Source of the DNA: Heloderma charlesbogerti | Lineage: Eukaryota > Chordata > Lepidosauria > Squamata > Helodermatidae | NCBI GenBank assembly: GCA_026122225.1 | Contig: JANEZZ010002758.1 | Location: 62,001 to 126,000, forward strand | Direction: 5' to 3' | DNA: 64,000 nucleotides | In this document: in pieces, positions 50,979 to 59,600 of the stretch | How positions within the stretch are numbered: the first letter of the stretch is position 1 | How the letters are laid out: each line of letters opens with the position of its first letter | Translations under genes and position numbers: made by a program | The notes under the pieces: model-generated | Database searches by the model: none | What the model saw: only the letters and a program-made list of their open reading frames with translations | Told to the model about the DNA's origin: nothing

Positions 50979-51790
50979 TCCTGCCCCTTCAGCCTGTACT
51001 TCGCCTTTGCCAGTGGGGTCATAGACCCTCTTTTGGGAGAAGACTGAGCCAAACTAAGAATTGAGCACTCTGCCTTTTCTTTGTCATCTGTTATTGTTTT
51101 GCCATCCTTATTTAATAGCTGAACCACCATTTCTTTCCCCTGTCTTTTACTATGCATGTAGCTGAAGAAAGCCTTTTTGTTGTTTTTAGCATCCCTCGCT
51201 AACGTCAGCTCGTTCTGAGCTTTAGCCTTCCTGACGCCATCCCTGCAATTCTGTGCTACCTCCCTGTACTCTTCCTTTGTTACTTGGCCTTCTTTCCACT
51301 TCCTGTATTTGTCCTTTTTTGTTTTCAGGTCATCTCTAAGCTTTTTGTGAAGCCACATTGGCTTCTCCTGTTGTCTTCCACCTTTTCTTCTTGTTGGAAT
51401 TATTTGTAATTGTGCCTTGAGAATTTCCTTTTTTAAAAGCTCCCACCCATCTTGGACTCCTTTTCTCGTTAGAATTGCTTGCCATGGGACCTTACTGATC
51501 ATTGTTCTGAGTTTATTAAAATCAGCTTTCCTAAAATCCAGAGTACGCGTTTGACTACACTTGGCTTTTGCTTCCCTTAGAACCAAGAACTGAAGTACAA
51601 CATGGTCGTTTTCCCCCAGAGTTCCTGTAACTGCTACTTTATCCACTAAGTCATCTCTGTTGGTTAGGATCAAGTCAAGGATAGCCAATCCTCTAGTTCC
51701 TTCCTCTACTTTCTGTAGGAGGAAGTTATCTGCCACACAAACCAGGAATTTCCTGGAGGGCCATGTTTTGCAGAATGTGTCTCCCAACAA
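50936..51790 (-). pseudogene. CR1 endonuclease C-terminal part and linker
   Basis: 284 codons. ADNFLLQKVEEGTRGLAILD, LTNRDDLVDKVAVTGTLGEN and SDHV-like NDHVVLQF belong to the APE endonuclease C-terminus. The linker (DFRKADFNKLRTMIS, MWLHKKLRDDLKTKKD) follows. The frame ends at 50,936 by a shift, overlapping the RT frame by about 40 bp. Further 5', EN sequence continues out of frame to 52,033 with stops. Confidence 0.85.
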
Positions 51791-52035
51791 ATATCGGGGA
51801 AATTGAAGTCCCCCATTACTACTACGTCATGCTTCCTTAAAACATTGGCTACTTGCTTTTCAAAAGTTTCATCCTCATCTTCTCCTTGATTGGGTGGCTA
51901 GTAGTAGACTCCGACCACCATGTTCCTTTTATTCTTTGCTCCATTTATTTTTATTTAGATGCTCTTGATGGGGCTACCAAGCTCATCCTCCTGTAGTCCC
52001 TTGTCCCTCTCAGTTAATTCAGTTCTATCCACCTT

Positions 52036-52432
52036 TAAGAGAATGGTGTGGGTTCTGGAAACCAAGTCCTATGAGGAACAGATGAATGAGCTGAGTATAT
52101 TTCACCTGGAGAAAAGAAGATGAAGGGGGAGACATGATCACTGTCTTCAAATATCTGAGGGGCTCCCATTCAGAAGAGGGAGCAGATTTGTTTTCTCTTG
52201 CTCCAGAGAAGAGGACTAGAATGTATGGGTGGAAATTGCAGGGTAGCAGATTTCGGCTGAACATTAGGAGAAACTTTCTAAAGATAAGAGCTGCTGAACA
52301 GTGAAGGGACTTGGTGGGCTTTCCTTCGCTTGGAGGTATTTGAGCAGAGGCTAGGTGGCCATCTGTCCAGAATGCTGCAGCTCCACTGCAGATCCTGTAT
52401 TGAGCTAGGATTTGGACCAGCTGACTCCACAG
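52036..52432 (+). mobile_element. CR1 LINE 3' part, different subfamily
   Basis: AACCAAGTCCTATGAGGAACAG, GGAGAAAAGAAGATGAAGGGGG, TTTCGGCTGAACATTAGGAG and GTATTTGAGCAGAGGCTAGG are CR1 3' landmarks of an older subfamily in plus orientation. The CR1 on the other strand abuts it. Confidence 0.7.
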
Positions 52433-52436
52433 ACGA

Positions 52437-52530
52437 GTGGAGGCTGGTGGCTCCAATGGCAGTGGGGTGGTGAGTCTGCTCTGGGTTTCTGTCAGAACCA
52501 GTCAGAACTCTGAAGGAGCTATCCAAGGTG
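52437..52530. repeat. Single arm of the CAGTGGAGGCTGG element
   Basis: AGTGGAGGCTGGTGGCTCC, GGCAGTGGGG and TTTCTGTCAGAACCAG parallel one arm of the palindrome at 52,574-52,720. Confidence 0.55.
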
Positions 52531-52573
52531 CTTTTCAGGTTTTTAAGCAGAGGCTGGGTGGCCACCTATCAGA

Positions 52574-52720
52574 CAGTGGAGGCTGGTGGCTCCAATGTCA
52601 GTGTGGCAGTGAATCCGTTCCAGGTTTCAGTCAGAAGCTGGATAGCTCTTTTTCAAGTTCTGACTGAAACCTGGAGCAGATTTACTGCCCCACTGACATC
52701 AGAGCCACCAGCCTCCACTG
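52574..52720. mobile_element. 147-bp snapback hAT-like MITE
   Basis: CAGTGGAGGCTGGTGGCTC at the left is exactly inverted at the right end, and the palindrome continues inward (TTCCAGGTTTCAGTCAGAA with TTCTGACTGAAACCTGGAG). CAGTGG...CCACTG ends suggest hAT. The flanking octamers do not match. Non-coding. Confidence 0.65.
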
Positions 52721-52724
52721 CTGC

Positions 52725-53317
52725 AGATCCTTCAAACATGGTGACTCTTAGGTACCATTGAACTCAAAAGGACTTATTTCCAAGTACACATGCTTAGCCT
52801 TGGGCTGTACTTTATGCAAAATAAGGCAAATTGTGCTAGTGTAATTAATTTACATAATTTATATACATCACAGTACTTGGCTTGGCTTTTCTTGACCCAG
52901 AATTTAGATTAGCTGGGCACAGAATGTTTAGTATTTTAGCGTAGAGTATATACAGCACTGTCTAATATGTTAGGAATTTAAAAGCTTAATATAGGTCTTG
53001 TCACATTCTAAAGGCTTAGGATAGTTGAAAACAGATTAAAAAGCAAATTTAAAAAATCTGGGGTTGTTGCAGGGTCTCATTCCTGCGTTTCTGTTTATCA
53101 TGTGACCTGTAACATAACAAGGCAACAAAACAGAGACATAAACCAAGGGATCTGACCCTGCAACAAACCCAGAGGCCACGTTTTCCCCCATATCCACTCT
53201 GTGGCAACACTATTACAAGATTCTACCTCAAAATCAAAGATTCTTTCACCTGCTCATCTTCTAATGCTATATATGCTACCATCTGTCCATAATGCCCTTC
53301 TGCTTCCTGCATAGGAC
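52725..53317. other. No gene; small inverted repeat
   Basis: GTTGTTGCAGGGTC (about 53,064) and GACCCTGCAACAAAC (about 53,153) are inverted 13-14-bp repeats around 75 bp. A hairpin-repeat fragment lies near 52,745-52,812. Confidence 0.5.
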
Positions 53318-55744
53318 AAATAGGTCAGTCTCCATCGAGGGCATCTGGGTTAAAATAAATGCAGCAAAGAATAAAAGGAACATGGTGGTCGGAGTCTACT
53401 ACCGGCCACCCAATCAAGGAGAAGACGAGGATGAAACTTTTGAAAAGCAAATAGCCAATGTTTCAAGGAAGCATGATGTAGTAGTAATGAGGGACTTCAA
53501 TTTCCCTGATATTTGTTGGGAGACACATTCTGCAAAACATGGCCCTCCAGGAAATTCCTGACTTGTGTGGCAGATAACTTCCTCCTACAGAAAGTAGAGG
53601 AAGGAATTAGAGGATTGGCTATCCTTGACTTGATCCTAACCAGCAGAGATGACTTAGTGGATAAAGTAGCAGTTACAGGAACTCTGGGGGAAAGCGACCA
53701 TGTTATATTTGAGTTCATGATTCTAAAGGAAGCAAAAGCCGAGTAGCCAAACCCGTACCCTGGATTTTAGGAAAGCTGATTTTAATAAACTCAGAACAGT
53801 GATCAATAAGGTCCCATGGCAAGCAACCCTAATGAGAAAAGGAGTCCAAGATGGGTTGGAGCTTTTAAAAAAGGAAATTCTCAAGGCACAATTACAAACA
53901 ATTCCAACAAGAAAAAAAGGAGGAAGACAACAGAAGCAGCCAATGTGGCTTCACAAAAAGCTTAGAGATGACCTGAAAACAAAAAACGACACATATAGGA
54001 AGTGGAAAGAAGGCCACACAACAAAGGAAGAGTACAGGGAGGTAGCACAGAATTGCAGGGATGGCGTCAGGAAGGCTAAAGCTCAGAATGAGCTGAGGTT
54101 AGCAAGGGATGCTAAAAACAACAAAAAAAGCTTTCTTCAGCTACGTGCATAGTAAAAGACAGGAAAGAAATAGTGGTTCAGCTATTAAATAAGGATGGCA
54201 AAATGATAATGAATGACAAAGAAAAGGCAGAAGTGCTCAATTCCTACTTTGGCTCAGTCTTCTCCCAAAAGAGGGTCTATGACCCCGCTGGCAAAAGCGA
54301 AGTACAGGCTGAAGGGGCAGGATTGCAGCCTGAGATTGATAGGCATATGGTCAAGGAACACCTAATTACTTTGAATGAGTTCAGATCTCAAGGGCCAAAT
54401 GAACTGCACCCTAGAGTAATAAAGGAACTGGCAGACAAACTCTCAGAACCACTGTCTATTCTCTTTGAGAAATCATGGAGGACGGGTGAAGTGCCAGATG
54501 ACTGGAGGAGTGCAAATGTTGTCCCTATCTTCAAAAAGGGGAAAAAGGAGGAACCTGGGAACTACAGACCAGTCAGTCTGACATCAATCCTTGGGAAAAT
54601 TCTGGAGCAGATGATAAAGCAATCCATCTGTAAGCACCTTGAAAACAATGCAGTGATAACTCGAAGCCAACATGAATTTGTCAAGACCAAATCCTGCCAA
54701 ATGAAACTGATCTCATTTTTTGATCAAGTAACCTCCCTTGTGGACTGTGAGAATGCTGTGGACATATACACCTAGACTTCAGCAAAGCTTTTGACAAAGC
54801 TCCCCACGATATCCTGATGAGCAAACTAGCTCAAAGGGGGCTAGATGAAACAACGTTCTGGTGGATCCACAGTTGGCTACAGAATCGGACTCCAAGAGTG
54901 CTTATCAATGGGACCTTCTCAAACTGGGGAGAGGTAATGAGTGGGGTACTGCAGGGCTCAGTCCTGGGCCCAGTGCTCTTCAACATTTTTATTAATGACT
55001 TGGAGGAGGAGGTGCAGGGAATGCTGTATCATATCTGCAAATGACACAGAATTGGGCGGGATAGCTAATACTTTGGAAGACAGAAACAAAATTCAAAGTG
55101 ATCTTGACATACTGGAGCTCTGGGCAGAAAACAACAGAATGAAATTTAATAAGGATAAATGCCAAGTTCTCCACCTAGGAAAAAGAAACCAAATGCACAG
55201 TTACAAGATGGGGGATACGTGGCTCAACAACACTACAAGCAAAAGGGATCTTGGAATTGTTGTCCATCACAAGCTGAATATGAGCCAACAATGTGATGTG
55301 GCTGCAAAAAAGGCAAATGCTCTTTTGGGCTGCATTCATAGAAGCATAGCTTCCAAATCCCGGGAAGTACTAGTTCCCCTCTACTCAGCACTGGTTAGGC
55401 CTCATCTGGAGTACTGTGTTCAGTTCTGGGCACCACACTTTAAGAAGGATGCAGACAAGCTGGAGAGGGTTCAGAGGAGGGCAACAAAGATGATCAGGGG
55501 ACTGGAAACAAAGCCTTATGAAGAGAGACTGAAAGAACTGGGCATGTTTAGCCTTAGGAAGAGAAGACTGAGGGGAGATATGATAGCGCTCTTCAAGTAC
55601 TTGAAAGGTTGTCACAGAGGGGAAGGCCAGCATCTCTTCTTGATCATCCCAGAATGCAGAATACGGAATAATGGTCTCAATTTACAGGAAGCCAGATTCC
55701 GGTTGAACATCAGGAAAAATTTCCTGACTGTTAGAGCAATATGA
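53292..55744 (+). pseudogene. CR1 endonuclease and reverse transcriptase, multiply frameshifted
   Basis: Five consecutive open pieces cover the protein: 53,292-53,561 (VVGVYYRPPNQGEDEDETFE, EN), 53,513-53,746 (ADNFLLQKVEEGIRGLAILD, GESDHVIFEF), 53,799-54,152 (linker), 54,173-54,775 (NVVPIFKKGKKEEPGNYRPV, RT start), and 54,817-55,744 in two frames ([20 protein letters not shown], a damaged ANDTELGG where FADDTELGG is expected, DLGIVVHHKLNMSQ). Breaks near 53,540, 53,747, 54,153, 54,776 and 55,030 are single-base shifts or stops. Less intact than the copy on the opposite strand. Confidence 0.85.
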
Positions 55745-55922
55745 CAATGGAACTAATTGCCTAGGGAGGTAGTGGGCTCTCCCACACTGGAGGCATTCAA
55801 GATGAAGCTGAACAGCCATCTGTCGGGGATGCTCTGACTTGGATTCCTGCACTGAGCAGGGGGTTGGACTCGATGGTCTTGTAGGCCCCTTCCAACCCTA
55901 CTATTGTATGATTCTATGATCC
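53318..55922 (+). mobile_element. CR1 LINE, about 2.6 kb
   Basis: Plus orientation, from the endonuclease region (GGCATCTGGGTTAAAATAAA) to the terminus ATGATTCTATGAT at 55,920. 5' truncated. Very similar to the reverse-oriented copy at 49.4-52.0 kb. Confidence 0.9.
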
Positions 55923-55924
55923 AC

Positions 55925-56560
55925 ACAAAATAATAAATAGGCACAGAATTGACATCAGAACTGGCAACATCCAGAAACCATTAGGAGAATATTTCAATCT
56001 CCCACGACACTCTACCGCCGATCCAAAAGCTCCCATTCTGAAATACAAAGGAATTTAAAATGGAGATTTCAGGGCAAAACTGCTGTATTAGACCTTATTA
56101 AGAAGTTTGATTCTACCTGCTTAGGCTTGAATGGAAATCATGGTTTCCTGTCCCACTACAGGTGTTGGTTACCTTAGCAATGCTCGGATGATTGTGTTAC
56201 CTTCTCCCTGGAGAAGGCAAGTGCTTCTGTGCTTCCTTGAAGAAAAGTCAGCTGCTAAGGACTGCACACAGGGAGAGCCCAAGCACTGGTTGCTACCAGC
56301 CATACATAGTGCAAGGATCAACAGTGCATCTGATATCTTAAATCATTGCTCTTTGCCCATGATTTCTCTGGTTGTAGTATTGCCACCTCACTTTGATGGA
56401 CCCAACTGAACTTGTAGCCTCTTGGCCGGTTACCTGAATTGGAGGGTGCGAGCTGGAGAAAAAACACCCCAGCTGATCTGTTGAGGGTGCTGCTGCACGA
56501 GTTTTGCATACCTGCACACTACGGTATACTCTGTGAAAATGGTGCGTTGTAATGCTAATA
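55925..56560. other. No gene seen
   Basis: Unassigned. Reading frames here have no domain. Confidence 0.4.
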
Positions 56561-56626
56561 CATAGAATCATAGGTTTGGAAGGGGCCTACAAGACCATCG
56601 AGTCCAACCCCCTGCTCAGTGCAAGA
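56561..56626 (-). mobile_element. CR1 3'-terminal fragment
   Basis: CATAGAATCATAGGTTTGGAAGGGGCC and GTCCAACCCCCTGCTCAGTGC, about 65 bp in minus orientation. Confidence 0.8.
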
Positions 56627-56703
56627 AGCCTGTTTCCCAGGCAGACTCCCATCCAAGTACTAACCAGGGCTGACCCTGCCTAGCTTCCTAGATCAGGCAC
56701 ATC
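56627..56703 (-). repeat. 5S-rRNA-derived fragment (SINE3-like or 5S pseudogene)
   Basis: The reverse complement reads GGAAGCTAGGCAGGGTCAGC then CCTGGTTAGTACTTGGATGG and GAG...GCCTGGGAA, which is the internal control region and 3' half of 5S rRNA with a few substitutions. It lacks the 5' half and joins directly to a CR1 3' end. Either a retrocopied 5S sequence or the head of a 5S-derived SINE. Confidence 0.75.
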
Positions 56704-56748
56704 CAGCATGCATACTGTGTTGTCACACAGAGCACTGCTTTAAAAGAG

Positions 56749-56883
56749 AGACATAGGAAGCTGCCTTATAAGAGGTTGGAATGAACCTCCATCCAACCCA
56801 GCATTGTTGCTCTGCGTGTCAGTGCCTCTCTAGGGTCTCAGTCAGAGGCCTTTTCACATCACCTGCTACCAGATTGGTCTAAA
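56749..56883 (-). mobile_element. tRNA-derived SINE, head missing
   Basis: ACATAGGAAGCTGCCTTATAAG, CCATCCAACCCAGCATTGTTG, GTGCCTCTCTAGGGTCTCAG, CACCTGCTACC follow the SINE body in minus orientation. Confidence 0.6.
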
Positions 56884-57000
56884 CCAGCCTTCCATGACCA
56901 GGTGTCCTCCAGATGTTTTGGATGACAGCCCCCATCAGCATAGCCAATGGTCAGGGGTGATGGGAGTTGTTGTCCCAAACACCTGGAGGGCACCTGGAGG
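56884..57000. repeat. 'ACTACAACTCCCA' hairpin repeat
   Basis: ACCAGCCTTCCATGACCAGGTGTCCTCCAG on one side and GTCCCAAACACCTGGAGGGCACC on the other, around AGCATAGCCAATGGTCAGGGGTGATGGGAGTTG. Full imperfect palindrome. Confidence 0.7.
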
Positions 57001-57599
57001 GAGTTTGTTGGTGAGCAGTAAGGCTGACTTCACAGCATTCCTATATGCTATTGATAGCCACCTAGAGACCTGTGTAGTTTGGCCTAGCCGGCAGCTTTAG
57101 CTAGCTAAGGTGGGCCTCTCACATGCCTTAACTGGTGTCAGGCAAGTACAGCTCCATAGGTCAACAACGGTACATCTGCTAAGCCTTTGCACAGTTACCT
57201 CATCCTTCTGAGATAAAGATATTGTTCTTTGCTTTCCATGGGAAGTGAAAGAGGAGCCCCACTGCTGCTTCTGAGAAGGGGGAGAGGCACTGCCTGTCAG
57301 CTCCTGAGTTAAGGTGAGAGAAACTTCTAAAATCCAACCCGCTGGCTTTGCCCTTGGGTCTTGCTCCATGTGGGAAAGTGTGCTACCAGCCTGGAGAAAC
57401 TTGTGGCTCTAGGAACGACTTGTCATCTGTCTTGGGGTCTCAGATAGACACCCAGCTGTGACAGCTTCATTGGCTGGTGAGAGGTGTGAGCTTTCTTTGC
57501 ATATTTATTCTGCACCCATTTTCTATCAATAAGCTGTCATCCTTTAGCACACGTGGCTTTGTTTCATCCTGGTAATCTAAAAGAATCTATTTGACTGGG
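57001..57599. other. No gene recognised
   Basis: Nothing identified. The 90-codon minus frame at 57,097-57,369 has no domain. Confidence 0.4.
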
Positions 57600-57725
57600 C
57601 CTTGACACAATCAGGACCCCAGATCAATACAGCATCTGGTTGGGGAAGGCTGGTTTAAAACAGCAGCTGGAGATGCCGGGGATTGAGCTTGGGGCTCTTT
57701 AGAACACAAGGCAGGTGCTCAGAAT
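57600..57725 (-). mobile_element. Hairpin-repeat end plus SINE fragment
   Basis: ATCTGGTTGGGGAAGGCTGG is a hairpin-family end. CTGGAGATGCCGGGGATTGAGCTTGGGGCTC with AAGGCAGGTGCTC is the tRNA-like head complement of the SINE. Confidence 0.5.
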
Positions 57726-57837
57726 GGCACAGCCTCCTGGCTCTTCCCTGGCAGCAAGAACACTGAACCTCGAGCATGCTGGGAGGAGTCCTGAGGATTT
57801 CACAGGGTGCCTTTGGAGAGACTGCATGGACGGTTTT

Positions 57838-58015
57838 AGGAACATAGGAAGCTGCCTTATACTGAGGTCAGACGATTGGTCCATCTACCCCAGAATTGTC
57901 ATCACTGACCGGCAGCGGCTCTCCAGGGTCTCAGGCAGGAATTCTTCCTAGTTCTGCCTGGAGATGCTGCGGATTGAACCTGGGACCTTCTTCATGCAAA
58001 ACAGGGCCCCCTCCC
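57838..58015 (-). mobile_element. tRNA-derived SINE
   Basis: GAACATAGGAAGCTGCCTTATAC, GGTCAGACGATTGGTCC, GACCGGCAGCGGCTCTCCAG, CGGATTGAACCTGGGACC (box B complement) and CATGCAAAACAGGG. Minus orientation; box A end truncated. Confidence 0.75.
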
Positions 58016-58177
58016 CTTAAACGTGTGTTTGTGTCTCCCAGCCACTAGGCAAGTGAACCAGCCAGCCCAGTGTAGAGCTCAAGCCTCTTCTCTCCCACTC
58101 AAGTGGCTCCCTGCCATCTCCTCCCAGGCCACTTATCAGGCAGTGGTGCATCATCTGTGGAGCCACAGTCATTTTAG

Positions 58178-58300
58178 ACTGGCCTTCCCCAACCTGGTGT
58201 CCTCCAGATGTGTCAGACTACAACTCCCATCAGCCCCAGCTGATTGCTGACTGGGGGTTATGGGTGGCGCTGTCCAACGTAGCCGGGTTGCGGAGGGCTG
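58178..58300. repeat. 'ACTACAACTCCCA' hairpin repeat, diverged
   Basis: CTTCCCCAACCTGGTGTCCTCCAG, GACTACAACTCCCATCAGCC; the second arm (GGGGGTTATGGGTGGCGCTGTCC) is degraded. Confidence 0.55.
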
Positions 58301-58954
58301 CTGCCTTAGGCACTCAAGCGGAAGGCAAGGCACAGAACTGATTGCACAGCATCACCTGGGAGCAAGAAAGAAAGCCTTCCGTTCAAAGTCACTTTGCACA
58401 TGCTCAGGGGCGCTTTGCCCCTAGGTCCTTTCAGGACTTCTAGGGGAGGGGCAGGAACCCTGCACATGGTCAGAGGCAGGCAGCCTTCATTGCCATAATG
58501 TTTTTAAACAAAAGGCGGCAGTCCCGCACAGCGATGCGTTCGATCCCCGGAACCGGCCGTGTGTCGTGCCTCCTGCAAGTACCCGGAGCGCAAGACCCGA
58601 AGAGCCGCAGGTTCCAATGTCAGCCTTTTGCACATACGTAGAAACGGTTTTTTAATAGTAGTAGTAGTAATATTAATAAAGATGATGTCTTTATTTTTGT
58701 GGCGGCGTGTAAGCACCTGGGCTGGCCTCGCTTAAGCCGGGGGTCTCAGTTCTTTTATCGGTGAACCTGCAGCCTGGAGCGAGCGAGCGAGCGGGAGGGA
58801 GCTGCGCTTGTCTTGCGACAGCTGCCCGCTGCTCCTTGAACGCTTTTGCACGATGCAGTCAGGCAGTGGCCGAGCGCGCGCTGGTCTTCCGAACGATCCC
58901 CGGATGGCGCGCGCTCCCCTCTTTGCAGAGGGAGGGAGGGAGGGAGGGAGGCTC

Positions 58955-58962
<8 letters not shown>

Positions 58963-58987
<25 letters not shown>
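58963..58987 (+). repeat. (CAG)n tract, about 8-9 units
   Basis: Uninterrupted CAG triplets inside the CpG island, followed by CAAGAGGAGGG. If the island is a 5' UTR this is a non-coding triplet repeat. It also reads as poly-Gln, poly-Ala or poly-Ser in spurious frames, which should not be taken as proteins. Confidence 0.9.
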
Positions 58988-59497
58988 AGAGGAGGGAGGA
59001 GGGGTCGCTTCGGAGGGGAAGAGAAATGAAGGAGCCAAGCAGGAAGCCCAAAAGAGTTCGCCTGAAAAAGAGAGCGGCGGAGTTCTAAAGGCAGCGCAGG
59101 CGGCCAGAGTTTGCTTGCACGCCTCCCTCGGTTTTGCATTGCGAAAAATAACCACACGCCACCCTCTCTCTCTTTCTCGCTTCCTCTTTCGCCTCCCTGC
59201 CTGATTCCGCTGTGAGCGCCCCCCGGGAGAAGGACAGCGCCTTGTGCACGTTTGCACACTCAGCGTGAGAGAAATCCCAGCGAGCAGCCTGGAGGGGGAG
59301 GAGGAGGTCATCTGCGTGCAACAGACGCCGTGAGCTTTTCCGGCTCTAAACTCGGCTCTTGGCACCCCCAAGACTCAAGACTGAGAGATACCTTTGAATT
59401 TCATTGCATTGCACTTGCGCAAGCAGGGGAAGCGTACCCCCCTCTTCCCCCAGCCCACCACCTGTCGGCCTCGGGAATCTCAAGCAGGCGTGGCAGA

Positions 59498-59518
59498 ATG
59501 TACCAGGGACACATGCAG
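59498..59518 (+). CDS. Candidate first coding exon, seven codons
   Basis: ATG at 59,498 in a good context (GGCAGAATGT, A at -3) opens MYQGHMQ and is followed by CAG|GTAAGT, a consensus 5' splice site with the intron starting at 59,519 in phase 0. It lies at the downstream edge of the CpG island, the usual position of a short first coding exon. I do not recognise the peptide, and seven residues are too few to name a gene. No acceptor or second exon is identifiable in the remaining 4.4 kb. Alternatives are a 5' UTR exon with a later start, or a chance GTAAGT. Splice strength and location make an exon end more likely than the exact start codon. Confidence 0.45.
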
Positions 59519-59600
59519 GTAAGTTGCAGCAGGAAGCAGGCTGGGCAAAAAGTGGCTCTGGTTAAGTTTCTCTGGGCTGGGGGGGGGGCGGTGGCATGAT

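Larger units (their letters stand above)
49383..52033 (-). mobile_element. CR1 LINE, about 2.65 kb, young
   Basis: Minus orientation. The 3' terminus CATAGAATCATAGAATAGTAGG is at 49,384 and the 5' truncation at about 52,033, upstream of the endonuclease C-terminal half. It encodes most of the EN domain and the whole RT. Together with the copy at 53.3-55.9 kb it forms a long inverted repeat. Confidence 0.9.
58500..59600 (+). promoter_or_regulatory. CpG island, probable promoter and 5' UTR of a host gene
   Basis: Sharp rise in G+C and CpG after an AT-rich background, strongest from 58,770 to 59,330 (GAGCGAGCGAGCGAGCGGG, GGCCGAGCGCGCGC, GGATGGCGCGCGCTCC). Contains (GGGA)n at about 58,930-58,951, (CAG)n at 58,963-58,987 and CT-rich tracts. 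No repeat family is recognised, unlike the rest of the window. It ends with an ATG and a strong 5' splice site (59,498-59,520). CpG island, 5' UTR-like composition and donor site together suggest a plus-strand gene whose body lies beyond the window. The transcription start cannot be placed by eye. Confidence 0.65.

Noticed and set aside
56627..56703. Functional 5S rRNA gene
   Set aside because: Only the 3' half is present, with substitutions and without a terminator poly-T at the right place.
58540..58560. tRNA-like box B (GCGTTCGATCCCCGG) at the start of the CpG island
   Set aside because: No box A at the correct distance and no stem pairing; probably chance in GC-rich sequence or a SINE scrap.
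58808..59371. Long overlapping frames on both strands with poly-Gln, poly-Ala, poly-Ser or poly-Leu runs
   Set aside because: All derive from the (CAG)n and GGGA tracts in a GC-rich CpG island where stops are rare. Frames on both strands overlap and none has a domain.
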